This document shows, piece after piece, positions 8,126 through 15,564 of a stretch of 64,000 bases of DNA. The notes under the pieces are model-generated. The model saw only the letters and a program-made list of their open reading frames with translations. It was not told the origin of the DNA and made no database searches. This DNA is from Palsa-504 sp963744575 (GTDB taxonomy: Bacteria; Actinomycetota; Actinomycetes; Streptosporangiales; Streptosporangiaceae): assembly GCA_963744575.1 (NCBI GenBank), contig CAVUUF010000016.1, forward strand, positions 682,001-746,000. The letters are read 5' to 3'. The position numbers and the translations under genes are program-made. Positions within the stretch are counted from its first letter, which is position 1, and each line of letters starts with the position of its first letter.

Positions 8126-9562
8126 GTGCGATTTCTCAACGAAGCGGTCCGAGGCCACGACCTGACCTACAGCGACGTCTTCATGCTGCCCAGCCGGTCG
8201 GCGGTCGGCTCGCGCCTGGACGTCGACCTGGCCACCACCGACGGCAGCGGCGCCACCATCCCGATCGTGACCGCCAACATGACCGCGGTCTCCGGGCGGC
8301 GGATGGCGGAGACGGTCGCGCGGCGCGGCGGTATCGCGATCTTGCCGCAGGACATCCCGGCCAACGTGGTCGCGGACGTGATCAGCTGGGTGAAGTCGCG
8401 GGACCTGGTGGTGGAGACCGCGCTGACGCTGGCACCGTCGGATACCGCCGGCGACGCGCTCAGCCTGCTGCCCAAGCGGGCGCACGGGGCCGTGATCGTG
8501 GTCTCCGAAGGACGGCCGGTCGGGGTGGTCACCGAAGCCGACTGCCTCGGCGTGGACCGGTTCACCCAGCTGCGCCAGGTGATGTCCGCCGACCCGTTCA
8601 CGCTTCCGGCCGGGACGCCGCCGGAGCGGGCGTTCTCGCTGCTGCACGACGGGCGGCACCGGCTCGCGCCCGTGGTGGACGAGACCGGCCGCTGCCTGGG
8701 CATCATGACCAGGACCGGGGCCCTGCGGGCCACCGTGTATTCCCCCGCCGTCGACGCCGCGGGCCGGCTGCGGGCCGGCGTGGCCATCGGGGTCAACGGG
8801 GACGTGGCGGCCAAGGCCAAGCTGCTGCTCGACGCGGGCGCCGACGTGCTCGTGGTGGATACCGCGCACGGGCACCAGGAGAAGATGATCGGCGCGCTGC
8901 AGGCGGTACGGGGGCTCTCGCCTTCGGTCCCGGTCGTGGCGGGCAACGTCGTCACGGCGGCCGGGGTAGCCGACCTGGTGGCGGCGGGGGCGGACATCGT
9001 CAAGGTCGGCGTGGGGCCGGGCGCGATGTGCACCACCCGGATGATGACCGGCGTGGGGCGGCCGCAGTTCTCCGCCGTGCTCGAGTGCGCCGCCGAGGCC
9101 CGGCGGCTGGGCGCCTCGGTCTGGGCCGACGGCGGGGTCAGGCACCCGAGGGACGTGGCACTGGCCCTGGCCGCGGGCGCCTCGAACGTGATGATCGGGT
9201 CGTGGTTCGCCGGCACCTACGAGTCCCCGGGCGACACGTTCCGGTCACCCGAGGGGCGGCTGTACAAGGAGAGCTTCGGGATGGCGTCGGCGCGGGCGGT
9301 GCGGCTGCGCTCGGCCAGCGACTCGGCGTTCGAGCGGGCCCGCAAGGAGCTGTTCGAGGAGGGCATCTCGTCGGCGCGGATGTACCTGGACCCGGTGCGC
9401 CCGGGCGTGGAGGACCTGATCGACATGATCGTGGCCGGGCTGCGCTCCTCGTGCACCTACGCGGGCGCCCGGGACCTGGCCGAGTTCGGTGAGCGCGCCG
9501 TCGTCGGGGTGCAGAGCGCGTCCGGCTACAGCGAGGGCATGCCCGTCCCGACCAGCTGGTGA
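8126..9562 (+). CDS. guaB1: GuaB1 family IMP dehydrogenase-related protein
   Basis: A 478-residue TIM-barrel enzyme of the GuaB1 family. Mycobacterial GuaB1 is a GMP reductase (GMP to IMP, purine salvage), so that is the likely reaction here. The barrel starts with LTYSDVFMLPSRS. Paired CBS domains occupy about residues 95-200, including AHGAVIVVSEGRPVGVV. The catalytic Cys loop is GVGPGAMCTTRMMTGVGRPQ, followed by WADGGVRHPRDVALALAAGA. The GTG start has GGGAAG about 10 nt upstream. GMP reductases of other bacteria lack the CBS pair. Confidence 0.9.
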   Translation: MRFLNEAVRGHDLTYSDVFMLPSRSAVGSRLDVDLATTDGSGATIPIVTANMTAVSGRRMAETVARRGGIAILPQDIPANVVADVISWVKSRDLVVETALTLAPSDTAGDALSLLPKRAHGAVIVVSEGRPVGVVTEADCLGVDRFTQLRQVMSADPFTLPAGTPPERAFSLLHDGRHRLAPVVDETGRCLGIMTRTGALRATVYSPAVDAAGRLRAGVAIGVNGDVAAKAKLLLDAGADVLVVDTAHGHQEKMIGALQAVRGLSPSVPVVAGNVVTAAGVADLVAAGADIVKVGVGPGAMCTTRMMTGVGRPQFSAVLECAAEARRLGASVWADGGVRHPRDVALALAAGASNVMIGSWFAGTYESPGDTFRSPEGRLYKESFGMASARAVRLRSASDSAFERARKELFEEGISSARMYLDPVRPGVEDLIDMIVAGLRSSCTYAGARDLAEFGERAVVGVQSASGYSEGMPVPTSW

Positions 9563-9584
9563 GCGCCTCGCCCGGCCCGTCGCC

Positions 9585-10085
9585 TTACCCGGTGGCGTTG
9601 AGCCAGCGGACCGGCGCGCCGTCGGCGGCCAGGCGGAACGGCTCGAGCTCGCCGTCCCAGGCGGTGCCGAGAAGCCTGCCGAGCTCGTCCTCCAGCGACC
9701 CCCCGGCGGCTCCCCGGGCGGCCAGCTGCATGACCGACCTGAGCCGGTCCTCGGAGACCATGATGTCGCCGTTGGCGCCGGTCACCGCGGTGAACAGGCC
9801 GAGGTCGGGCGTGTAACAGTGGCGCACGCCGTCACAGCCGGGCGAGCTGTCCTCGGTCACCTCGAACCTGAGCCGGTTCCACCCGGCCAGCGCGGACGCG
9901 ATCGCGGCCGCCGTACCCGGACGGGCTTGCCAGGTGAGTTCGGCCCGCAGCGCGCCTGGCGCGGCGGGCTGACCAACCCACGGCATGCCGACCGGCGCCC
10001 CCACTACTCCGGCCACGGCCCACTCGACATGCGGGCACAGCGCCGGGGGCGCCGAATGAACGTACAGAACACCTTGCGCAGACAC
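9585..10085 (-). CDS. DUF3145 family protein
   Basis: A 166-residue actinomycete-specific protein matching DUF3145, with GVLYVHSAPPALCPHVEWA at the N-terminus and GRLLGTAWDGELEPFRLAA near the end. No catalytic motif is evident and no function is known. The GTG start at 10085 is supported by a perfect AAAGGAGG ribosome site at 10091-10098. It is convergent with guaB1. Confidence 0.9.
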   Translation of the reverse strand: MSAQGVLYVHSAPPALCPHVEWAVAGVVGAPVGMPWVGQPAAPGALRAELTWQARPGTAAAIASALAGWNRLRFEVTEDSSPGCDGVRHCYTPDLGLFTAVTGANGDIMVSEDRLRSVMQLAARGAAGGSLEDELGRLLGTAWDGELEPFRLAADGAPVRWLNATG

Positions 10086-10127
10086 CGTGCCTCCTTTAGA
10101 CGAGGTTCGCCTTCCCCAGCGGCCTCG

Positions 10128-11759
10128 CTACCGTGGCACGGACTGCCCTGCTGCATATTGTGCCTCATGCCCTCCCTTCACGCCAGCACTCCGGCCAGGA
10201 AAACGGCGCGAATTCGCAAACATGACCAGTGCGGCCAGGACCACGACGGCCAACGCCGACCACGGAACGTAGTCGCCGGCCTGGTCGTAGAAGGTCCGGG
10301 CCGAGGCCGCGGGCAGGCCGAGCCGGACGCTGACCACGCCGTGCGAGGACTGCCCCATCGAGGCCAGGAGCCTGCCCCTTGGGTCGAACGCGACCGTGAC
10401 GCCGGTCAGCGCGGCCTGGACCACCGGCCGTCCGGTCTCGGCGGCGCGCACGGCGGACAGTGACGCGTGCTGGTCAGGCCCCCAGGTGCCCTGGAAGGTC
10501 GAGGTGGCCGACTGGTAGACGATGAGCTGCGCGCCCTTGTCGGTGTCGACGCGGGACATGTCGGGGAACGCGGACTCGAAGCAGACCAGCACCCCGATGG
10601 GCAGCGGGCGCCCCTCCCGGTCGGTCGCCTGCAGCAGGTGCGCGCCGGTGCCGGGGATCATGTTCGACTGCGCGGCCCGGCTGATCTTAGTGAGCCAGCC
10701 GAGCTGCTGGCGGAACGGTATGTACTCGCCGAACGGCACCAGGCGCGTCTTGACGTAGATGCCGTTGATCCCGGCCGGGCTGACCAGGACCGCCCACTTC
10801 TCGTGGCCCTTGCCGGGTGGCGTGGCGTCCTGGCTGACCAGGATGTCGGCGCCGTCCCTGGCGGCCAGCTGCTCCAGTTGCAGCAGCTGGCCGCGGTTCC
10901 TGGCCAGGGTCAGGTCCACTCCGATGCTGCTCTCGCCCCAGACGATCAGATCCGGCCGTACGCCGCTCAGCGTGCCGCCCCGGCTCAGCTCGGCGGTCAG
11001 CGCCTCCGACGCGTGCGCGCGGAGGCTCGCGTTGCCGATCATGCCGGGCTGCACCAGAGCCACCGTGGCCTGGCGCACGGCGGGACTGGCCGGGGTGAGC
11101 GCGAACGCCAGCGGCCCGGCACCGACGCTGGCCAGCGCGGCAGCGACGCCGAGCAGCGCCAGCCCGGGCCGCCAGGTCGCGCCGGGGGCCACGCCCGGCA
11201 GCAACTCGATGACCAGCACGATCGCCACGTTGGTCAGGACCAGCGCGAAGCTGATCAGCCACACCCCGCCGACCGAGGCCAGCGCCAGCACCGCCGGATG
11301 CTGCCACTGGCTGACGCCGTACACCGCCCACGGGCCGCCGAGGGCCTGCCAGGACCGCAGCCATTCGGTGAGCAGCCAGCAGGACGGGACCACGACCAGC
11401 GCGGCCAGCGCCCGCGGCCAGGTCAGCGGGGGTGCCAGCAGCGTGGCCGCGGCCACCCCGAACGGCACCCAGAGCACGCCGACCACCCCGGCCACCAGCA
11501 GCACCCCGGGCCCGATCTCCGGGGCCATCCAGTAGAGCGCCGCGATCAGGTACCCGGCCCCGAACCACCAGGCGCGTACCCCGCCCTCCCGGACCGAGGG
11601 CGACCTGACGATGAGCAGCAGGCCTGGCACCAGCCCGAACCAGGCCAGCCACTCCAGATTCGGCGCCGGGAACGACACGATGGGCAGCGCGCCCGCGAGC
11701 AGCATCAGCCGCCTCACCGCCCAGATCCAGCGGCCGATCCTCCTCAGCGCCTTGCGCAC
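10128..11759 (-). CDS. lnt: Apolipoprotein N-acyltransferase
   Basis: Transfers the third acyl chain to the N-terminal Cys of lipoproteins at the outer face of the membrane. About eight membrane helices (residues 15-220) precede the nitrilase-like domain. The catalytic triad is visible: Glu in LIVWGESSIG, Lys in YVKTRLVPFGEY and Cys in IGVLVCFESAFPD. The frame is open much further upstream (to 12317) but that stretch is noise over the Bax-inhibitor remnant; the GTG at 11759 gives 543 residues, normal for the family. No Ppm1 domain is fused to it. Confidence 0.9.
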   Translation of the reverse strand: MRKALRRIGRWIWAVRRLMLLAGALPIVSFPAPNLEWLAWFGLVPGLLLIVRSPSVREGGVRAWWFGAGYLIAALYWMAPEIGPGVLLVAGVVGVLWVPFGVAAATLLAPPLTWPRALAALVVVPSCWLLTEWLRSWQALGGPWAVYGVSQWQHPAVLALASVGGVWLISFALVLTNVAIVLVIELLPGVAPGATWRPGLALLGVAAALASVGAGPLAFALTPASPAVRQATVALVQPGMIGNASLRAHASEALTAELSRGGTLSGVRPDLIVWGESSIGVDLTLARNRGQLLQLEQLAARDGADILVSQDATPPGKGHEKWAVLVSPAGINGIYVKTRLVPFGEYIPFRQQLGWLTKISRAAQSNMIPGTGAHLLQATDREGRPLPIGVLVCFESAFPDMSRVDTDKGAQLIVYQSATSTFQGTWGPDQHASLSAVRAAETGRPVVQAALTGVTVAFDPRGRLLASMGQSSHGVVSVRLGLPAASARTFYDQAGDYVPWSALAVVVLAALVMFANSRRFPGRSAGVKGGHEAQYAAGQSVPR

Positions 11760-11848
11760 GCTTCTATTGTCGGGCAGCCCGCCTGTTTTGTGCGACTTCG
11801 CCCTGAGCGCCCAGCGCTGGCGCGGCGGCGCCGGCTGGGGCGGGGCGG

Positions 11849-12381
11849 TTAGTTGTTGCGGGCGAAGATGCGCAGGAAGAACAGGAACACGTTCAGCGCG
11901 TCGAGGAAGATCGACGCGGCCAGCAGCGGCGCGGACTGCAGGTCCTTCGAGCGCCGCAGCCGCTGGAAGTCGAACATGGTCAGGCCCGCGAAGATGACCA
12001 GGCCGAGAATCGAGTAGATCAGCGATCCGTGCGGGATGTGGACGAAGATCAGCACGATGCCGAACACGATGAGCGCCACGAGTGCCCAGAAGGACACCCG
12101 GGCCAGCCCGGACAGGTCCCGCCGGGTGGCGTAGCGATGGCGCCGCTGCCCGCGATGAACAGCGCGGTGGCCCCGCCGGCCTGCCACAGCGCCCGCGGAT
12201 CGGTGCTGGCGTAGTAGAGGAGGACCGGGGCCATCGCCTGGTAAAGCAGCGGCTGGAACAGATGGTGATTGGTCCGGTCCACGATCGTGATGTCGACATC
12301 ACTGCGGGCCAGCGCACGGATCACCCTGATCCCGCCGAACCCGCCGCCGACCACGACCACCTGGTGCCGTCCCGCGCTCAT
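11849..12381 (-). pseudogene. Chimeric remnant: NDH-2 N-terminus joined to Bax-inhibitor-1 C-terminus
   Basis: The first 48 or so codons from ATG 12381 are the FAD-binding start of a type II NADH dehydrogenase (VVVVGGGFGGIRVIRAL, then TNHHLFQPLLYQ). The sequence then switches directly into the middle of a Bax-inhibitor-1 family membrane protein (LLYYASTDPRALWQAGGATA). At about 12136 the frame breaks: one added G would restore the expected IGYATRRDLSGLARV and run to the true BI-1 C-terminus FLRIFARNN. Both parent genes are therefore truncated, and the fusion also carries a one-base deletion. Confidence 0.75.
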
Positions 12382-12468
12382 GAAGACAGCACGGCAGGGC
12401 GAACGTTCCTCAGGCCAGGGCCGCGACGGCCGTGGTGGCGCCGGGGCACGCAGCACGGCCGTTCGGCA

Positions 12469-13290
12469 TCATGATCTTGAACTTGCCTCGGTCAGGGCCC
12501 GGCAGACCAGGACCCGGGCCAGGTGCTCGCGGTAGGCCCGGGTGGCGCGGATGTCGTCGGCGGCGCTGGTGCCCTCGGCGGCGTGCGCGGCCGCGTCGGC
12601 CGGCGAGGCCCCGCTGGCCAGCGCGGCTTCGGTCGCGGCCGCCCGCAGCGGCGTCCCGCCCATGTTGACCAGCGCCACGTTGCCGCCCTGCACGGCGCAG
12701 CCGACGATGGCCCAGTCGATCGCCCGCTGGGTGAACTTCTGGAACGACCAGGCCCCGGCGGCGGCCGGCTTGGGCACCCGGATCTCGGTGAGCAGTTCGT
12801 CGGGCTCGAGCGCGGTCTCGAACAGGCCCTGGAAGAACTCCCCGATACCGATCTCCCGCGCGCCGGCCGGGCCGCGCGCGACCAGCGTGGCGTCCATCGC
12901 CAGCAGGACCGCGGGCAGGTCCGAGGCGGGATCGGCGTGCGCGATCGAGCCGCCGATGGTGCCGCGATGCCTGATCTGCGGGTCGCCGACCTGCCCGGCC
13001 GCGTGGGCGAGCAGCGGCACCTCACGGCCGAGGACCTCGGAATGCTCCACGTCGTGGTGCCTGGTCAGCGCGCCGATCGCGACGTAGGAGCCCTGGTCGG
13101 TGACGTAGGACAGGTCACGCAGGCCGCCCAGGTCGATGATGACCTCGGGGGCGGCCAGCCGCAGCTTCATCAGCGGCAGCAGCGAGTGGCCGCCGGCCAG
13201 GAACTTCGCGTCCTCGCCGTACTCGGCGGCCAGGTCGAGGGCTTCCTCGGCCGAGCCTGCCCGCTTGTAGGTGAACGACGACGGGATCAT
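12469..13290 (-). CDS. coxM: CO-dehydrogenase-type FAD subunit (medium chain)
   Basis: A 273-residue FAD-binding subunit of a xanthine oxidase-family molybdenum hydroxylase. FAD-contact motifs are AGGHSLLPLMKLRLA near residue 35 and TIGGSIAHADPASDLPA near residue 105. The ATG at 13290 overlaps the small-subunit stop (ATGA). Gene order L-S-M is CO-dehydrogenase-like, but without the large subunit the substrate cannot be assigned. The enzyme cannot be functional in cis because coxL is deleted. Confidence 0.85.
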   Translation of the reverse strand: MIPSSFTYKRAGSAEEALDLAAEYGEDAKFLAGGHSLLPLMKLRLAAPEVIIDLGGLRDLSYVTDQGSYVAIGALTRHHDVEHSEVLGREVPLLAHAAGQVGDPQIRHRGTIGGSIAHADPASDLPAVLLAMDATLVARGPAGAREIGIGEFFQGLFETALEPDELLTEIRVPKPAAAGAWSFQKFTQRAIDWAIVGCAVQGGNVALVNMGGTPLRAAATEAALASGASPADAAAHAAEGTSAADDIRATRAYREHLARVLVCRALTEASSRS

Positions 13291-13769
13291 GCCTGCACCT
13301 CCGCCGACGCGTCGGCGGCCGCCAGCGCGGCCCTGACGATGTTGTGGTAACCGGTGCACCGGCACAGGTTGCCCTCCAGGCCGGTGCGCACCTGGTCCTC
13401 GGTGGGATGCGGGTTCTCGGTCAGCAGGGACACGATGGCCATCACCATGCCCGGCGTGCAGAAGCCGCACTGCAGCCCGTGCTCGCCGTGGAACGCCCGC
13501 TGTACCGGGTGCATCTCGCCACCCGCCTCCCCTGCGGCCAGCCCCTCGACCGTGGTGATCTCGTGCCCGCTGGCCTGCGCGGCGAGCACCGTGCAGGACT
13601 TGACGGACTCGCCGTCCAGCAGCACCGTGCAGGCCCCGCAGGAGGTGGTGTCGCAGCCCACGTTGGTCGCGGTGAGGCCGGCCACGTCGCGCAGGAAGTG
13701 CACGAGCAGCATGCGGTCCTCGACGTCCGCGGTGATGTCCTGGCCGTTGACCGTCAGGTCGACCTTCAC
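13287..13769 (-). CDS. coxS: CO-dehydrogenase-type [2Fe-2S] subunit (small chain)
   Basis: A 160-residue two-domain iron-sulfur protein. The plant-ferredoxin-like cluster is at CDTTSCGACTVLLDG (about residues 39-53) and the second cluster at QCGFCTPGMVMA and NLCRCTGYHNI. It passes electrons from the molybdenum site to FAD. GTG at 13769 overlaps the surviving coxL stop by four bases, the original operon junction, so the deletion inside coxL has not touched it. Confidence 0.9.
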   Translation of the reverse strand: MKVDLTVNGQDITADVEDRMLLVHFLRDVAGLTATNVGCDTTSCGACTVLLDGESVKSCTVLAAQASGHEITTVEGLAAGEAGGEMHPVQRAFHGEHGLQCGFCTPGMVMAIVSLLTENPHPTEDQVRTGLEGNLCRCTGYHNIVRAALAAADASAEVQA

Positions 13770-13967
13770 TGGTTACTCGCTTTCCGTGCCTCGTTGATCG
13801 CTATCCACACCCGCTGGGGGGTGGTCGGCATGTCCCGGGCTGCGCACGAACGTGACGCTCGCCGCCCGCTCCAGTTCCGGCGTCCGCAGGTCATCCACGT
13901 AGACTCCGCCAGCTGTCAGCAGCCGCGGATCCTCCGTCCGTATCACCCGGGTGCCCAGGATGCTCAT
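13766..13967 (-). pseudogene. coxL: coxL remnant: large-subunit gene reduced to head and tail
   Basis: From ATG 13967, which has GGAGGG 5 nt upstream, the start of a molybdenum-hydroxylase large subunit is clear: MSILGTRVIRTEDPRLL, TAGGVYVDDL, then VTFVRSP. At about 13835 it jumps, in another frame, to what looks like the extreme C-terminus of the same protein (MPTTPQRVWIAINEARKASN), whose stop overlaps the coxS start. A full CoxL is near 790 residues, so roughly 2.1 kb is missing and the junction is out of frame. No molybdopterin site remains. Confidence 0.75.
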
Positions 13968-14150
13968 GTATCCCTCCGCAGCTGTCCGTGCCTGCAGACC
14001 CAGCCGGGGTCCGCCAGCGAACCTACACCCGGGCAGGCCGGTGAACCATGGCTGGTCCGACAAACGAGCCTGCAGCACATTATGACTGACCGCGCTGGTA
14101 GGCGGCCAAAGAGCGGGGCTGGCCCGGGCCGGCGCCCCGCCCGGAAACGA

Positions 14151-14200
14151 CATCAATGTGGCATTGATGTCGCAATAGCAGCATCGATGCCACATCGATG
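14151..14200. repeat. Pair of 19-bp N8-CCA-N8 repeats, locus 1
   Basis: CATCAATGTGGCATTGATG at 14151-14169 and CATCGATGCCACATCGATG at 14182-14200, starts 31 bp apart. Each is two copies of an octamer CATSRATG-like word separated by CCA (TGG on the other strand). Similar pairs occur at 25261-25309 and 61976-62025. Here they lie about 190 bp upstream of the coxL remnant and overlap the end of the zinc-ribbon gene. Confidence 0.6.
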
Positions 14201-14539
14201 CCGTTTGGGCGGATCTCTGGGGTTCGCCAGCCTGGGGCTGGAGGTGCGGAACGGACTGACGGGGATGGCGGGGCGGCTGGTCAAGACGGCGGGGGACTGG
14301 CGGCTAGCCGTCACCCGCGGGTGGTCTTGCCAGGCGGGCATGGTGACCATGTAGTCGAGGGTCTGCCGTTCGATCTCCTGCCGCGATGCGCCGGGGTTAC
14401 GGCGCGCCTGCCACGCGGTCATTCGCTCGAACCGCTCGTCGAACGGCTGCAAGGCGCCGGTCTCGTCGGTGCAGTAGCCGCAGTAACGGCCGGTCTCTAT
14501 GGGCATTCCGCAGCTTTCGCAGGTGGCTGCTTTGGTCAT
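14153..14539 (-). CDS. Zinc-ribbon domain protein
   Basis: A small protein with a treble-cysteine ribbon at the N-terminus (CESCGMPIETGRYCGYCTD; four Cys in two CxxC-like pairs), followed by a conserved helix (FERMTAWQARRNPGASRQEI) and MPAWQDHPRV. This matches an uncharacterised prokaryotic zinc-ribbon family. The conserved part ends near residue 80; the last 48 residues are low-complexity and run into the 19-bp repeats, so the normal stop may have been lost. A GGAGGG-like site precedes the ATG. Confidence 0.65.
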   Translation of the reverse strand: MTKAATCESCGMPIETGRYCGYCTDETGALQPFDERFERMTAWQARRNPGASRQEIERQTLDYMVTMPAWQDHPRVTASRQSPAVLTSRPAIPVSPFRTSSPRLANPRDPPKRHRCGIDAAIATSMPH

Positions 14540-14720
14540 GGGGTTCCCTCCTCGGGTTCGCGAAACGGGGGTGGCCAGGTCGACCAGGGTGCGGAGGCCG
14601 GCGATGAGCTCGTCGGCCCGGCCGGGCGGCAGCCGGGCCAGGGCCGCGGCCAGGGCCGGTGGCCGCCGGCGCCTCCGGCGGCTGGCTGCGGCAGGTACGG
14701 CACCTCACTATGGTGATCAG

Positions 14721-15479
14721 GTGAAGCCATTCCTGCTGCTGGCCATCCGGGCCGAGGATCCCGCGGCCGACAACGAGTACGACTCGTTCCTGAGCTTGTC
14801 CGGGCTCGGCGAGAGCGAGTTGCGCCGGGTGCGGCTCGAGCGGCACGCACTCGGCGACGTTGACCTGGACCAGTGGTCGGGGATCCTGGTCGGCGGCGGT
14901 CCGTTCAACTACACCGACCCGGAGGACCTCAAGACGCCGGTGCAGCGGCGGGTCGAGGCGGACCTGCGCGGCCTGCTCGACCGGGCGGTGAGCGTGGATT
15001 TCCCGTTCCTGGGCGCGTGCTTCGGCATCGGGGCGCTCGCCCATCACCAGGGCGCGGTGCTCGACCGGCGCTTCTCCGAGCCGGTGGGGCCGGTAGAGAT
15101 CAGCCTGACGCCGCAGGGCCAGCGGGACCCGCTGCTCGGCGCGCTGCCGGCCGCGTTCGAGGCCTTCACCGGGCACAAGGAGGCAATCAGCAGGCTGCCT
15201 GGCCATGCCGTCCTGCTGGCCCGTTCGGCCGCCTGCCCGGTGCAGGCGTTCCGGGTCGGCGCCAACGTCTACGCCACCCAGTTCCACCCCGAACTCGACG
15301 TGACCGGCATGTGCATCCGGGTCGACGTCTACAAGCATGCCGGCTACTTCGACCCGGACCAGGCCGACGAGATCAAGGCGCAGGTCGCCCGCAGCCACGT
15401 CACCTGGCCGCCGGCGATCTTGCGCGGGTTCATCTCCCGCTACGGGCAGCCCGGCCAGGCCCGCGCCCGGGCCGGCTGA
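14721..15479 (+). CDS. Class I glutamine amidotransferase-like protein
   Basis: A 252-residue stand-alone GATase domain resembling the GMP-synthase glutaminase subfamily. The nucleophile elbow is PFLGACFGIGAL (Cys near residue 100) and the His-Glu pair is in TQFHPELDVTGM, so the triad is intact. No synthetase partner lies next to it. Such proteins include YebA- and GuaA-like amidotransferases of unknown acceptor. GTG 14721 was chosen because upstream codons are antisense to the zinc-ribbon gene and look random. Confidence 0.82.
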   Translation: MKPFLLLAIRAEDPAADNEYDSFLSLSGLGESELRRVRLERHALGDVDLDQWSGILVGGGPFNYTDPEDLKTPVQRRVEADLRGLLDRAVSVDFPFLGACFGIGALAHHQGAVLDRRFSEPVGPVEISLTPQGQRDPLLGALPAAFEAFTGHKEAISRLPGHAVLLARSAACPVQAFRVGANVYATQFHPELDVTGMCIRVDVYKHAGYFDPDQADEIKAQVARSHVTWPPAILRGFISRYGQPGQARARAG

Positions 15480-15564
15480 CCGACCCAGGCCGGCTGAGCT
15501 ACGGCGATAATGCTGGTCATGGCGCTGCTGGCGCTTGCACCGAGGGCCTGATCAGCGGTAAGAA

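Noticed and set aside
11760..12317. N-terminal 186-codon extension of lnt
   Set aside because: Composition is Arg/Pro-rich and it overlaps the recognisable Bax-inhibitor sequence in another frame; Lnt length is normal from 11759.
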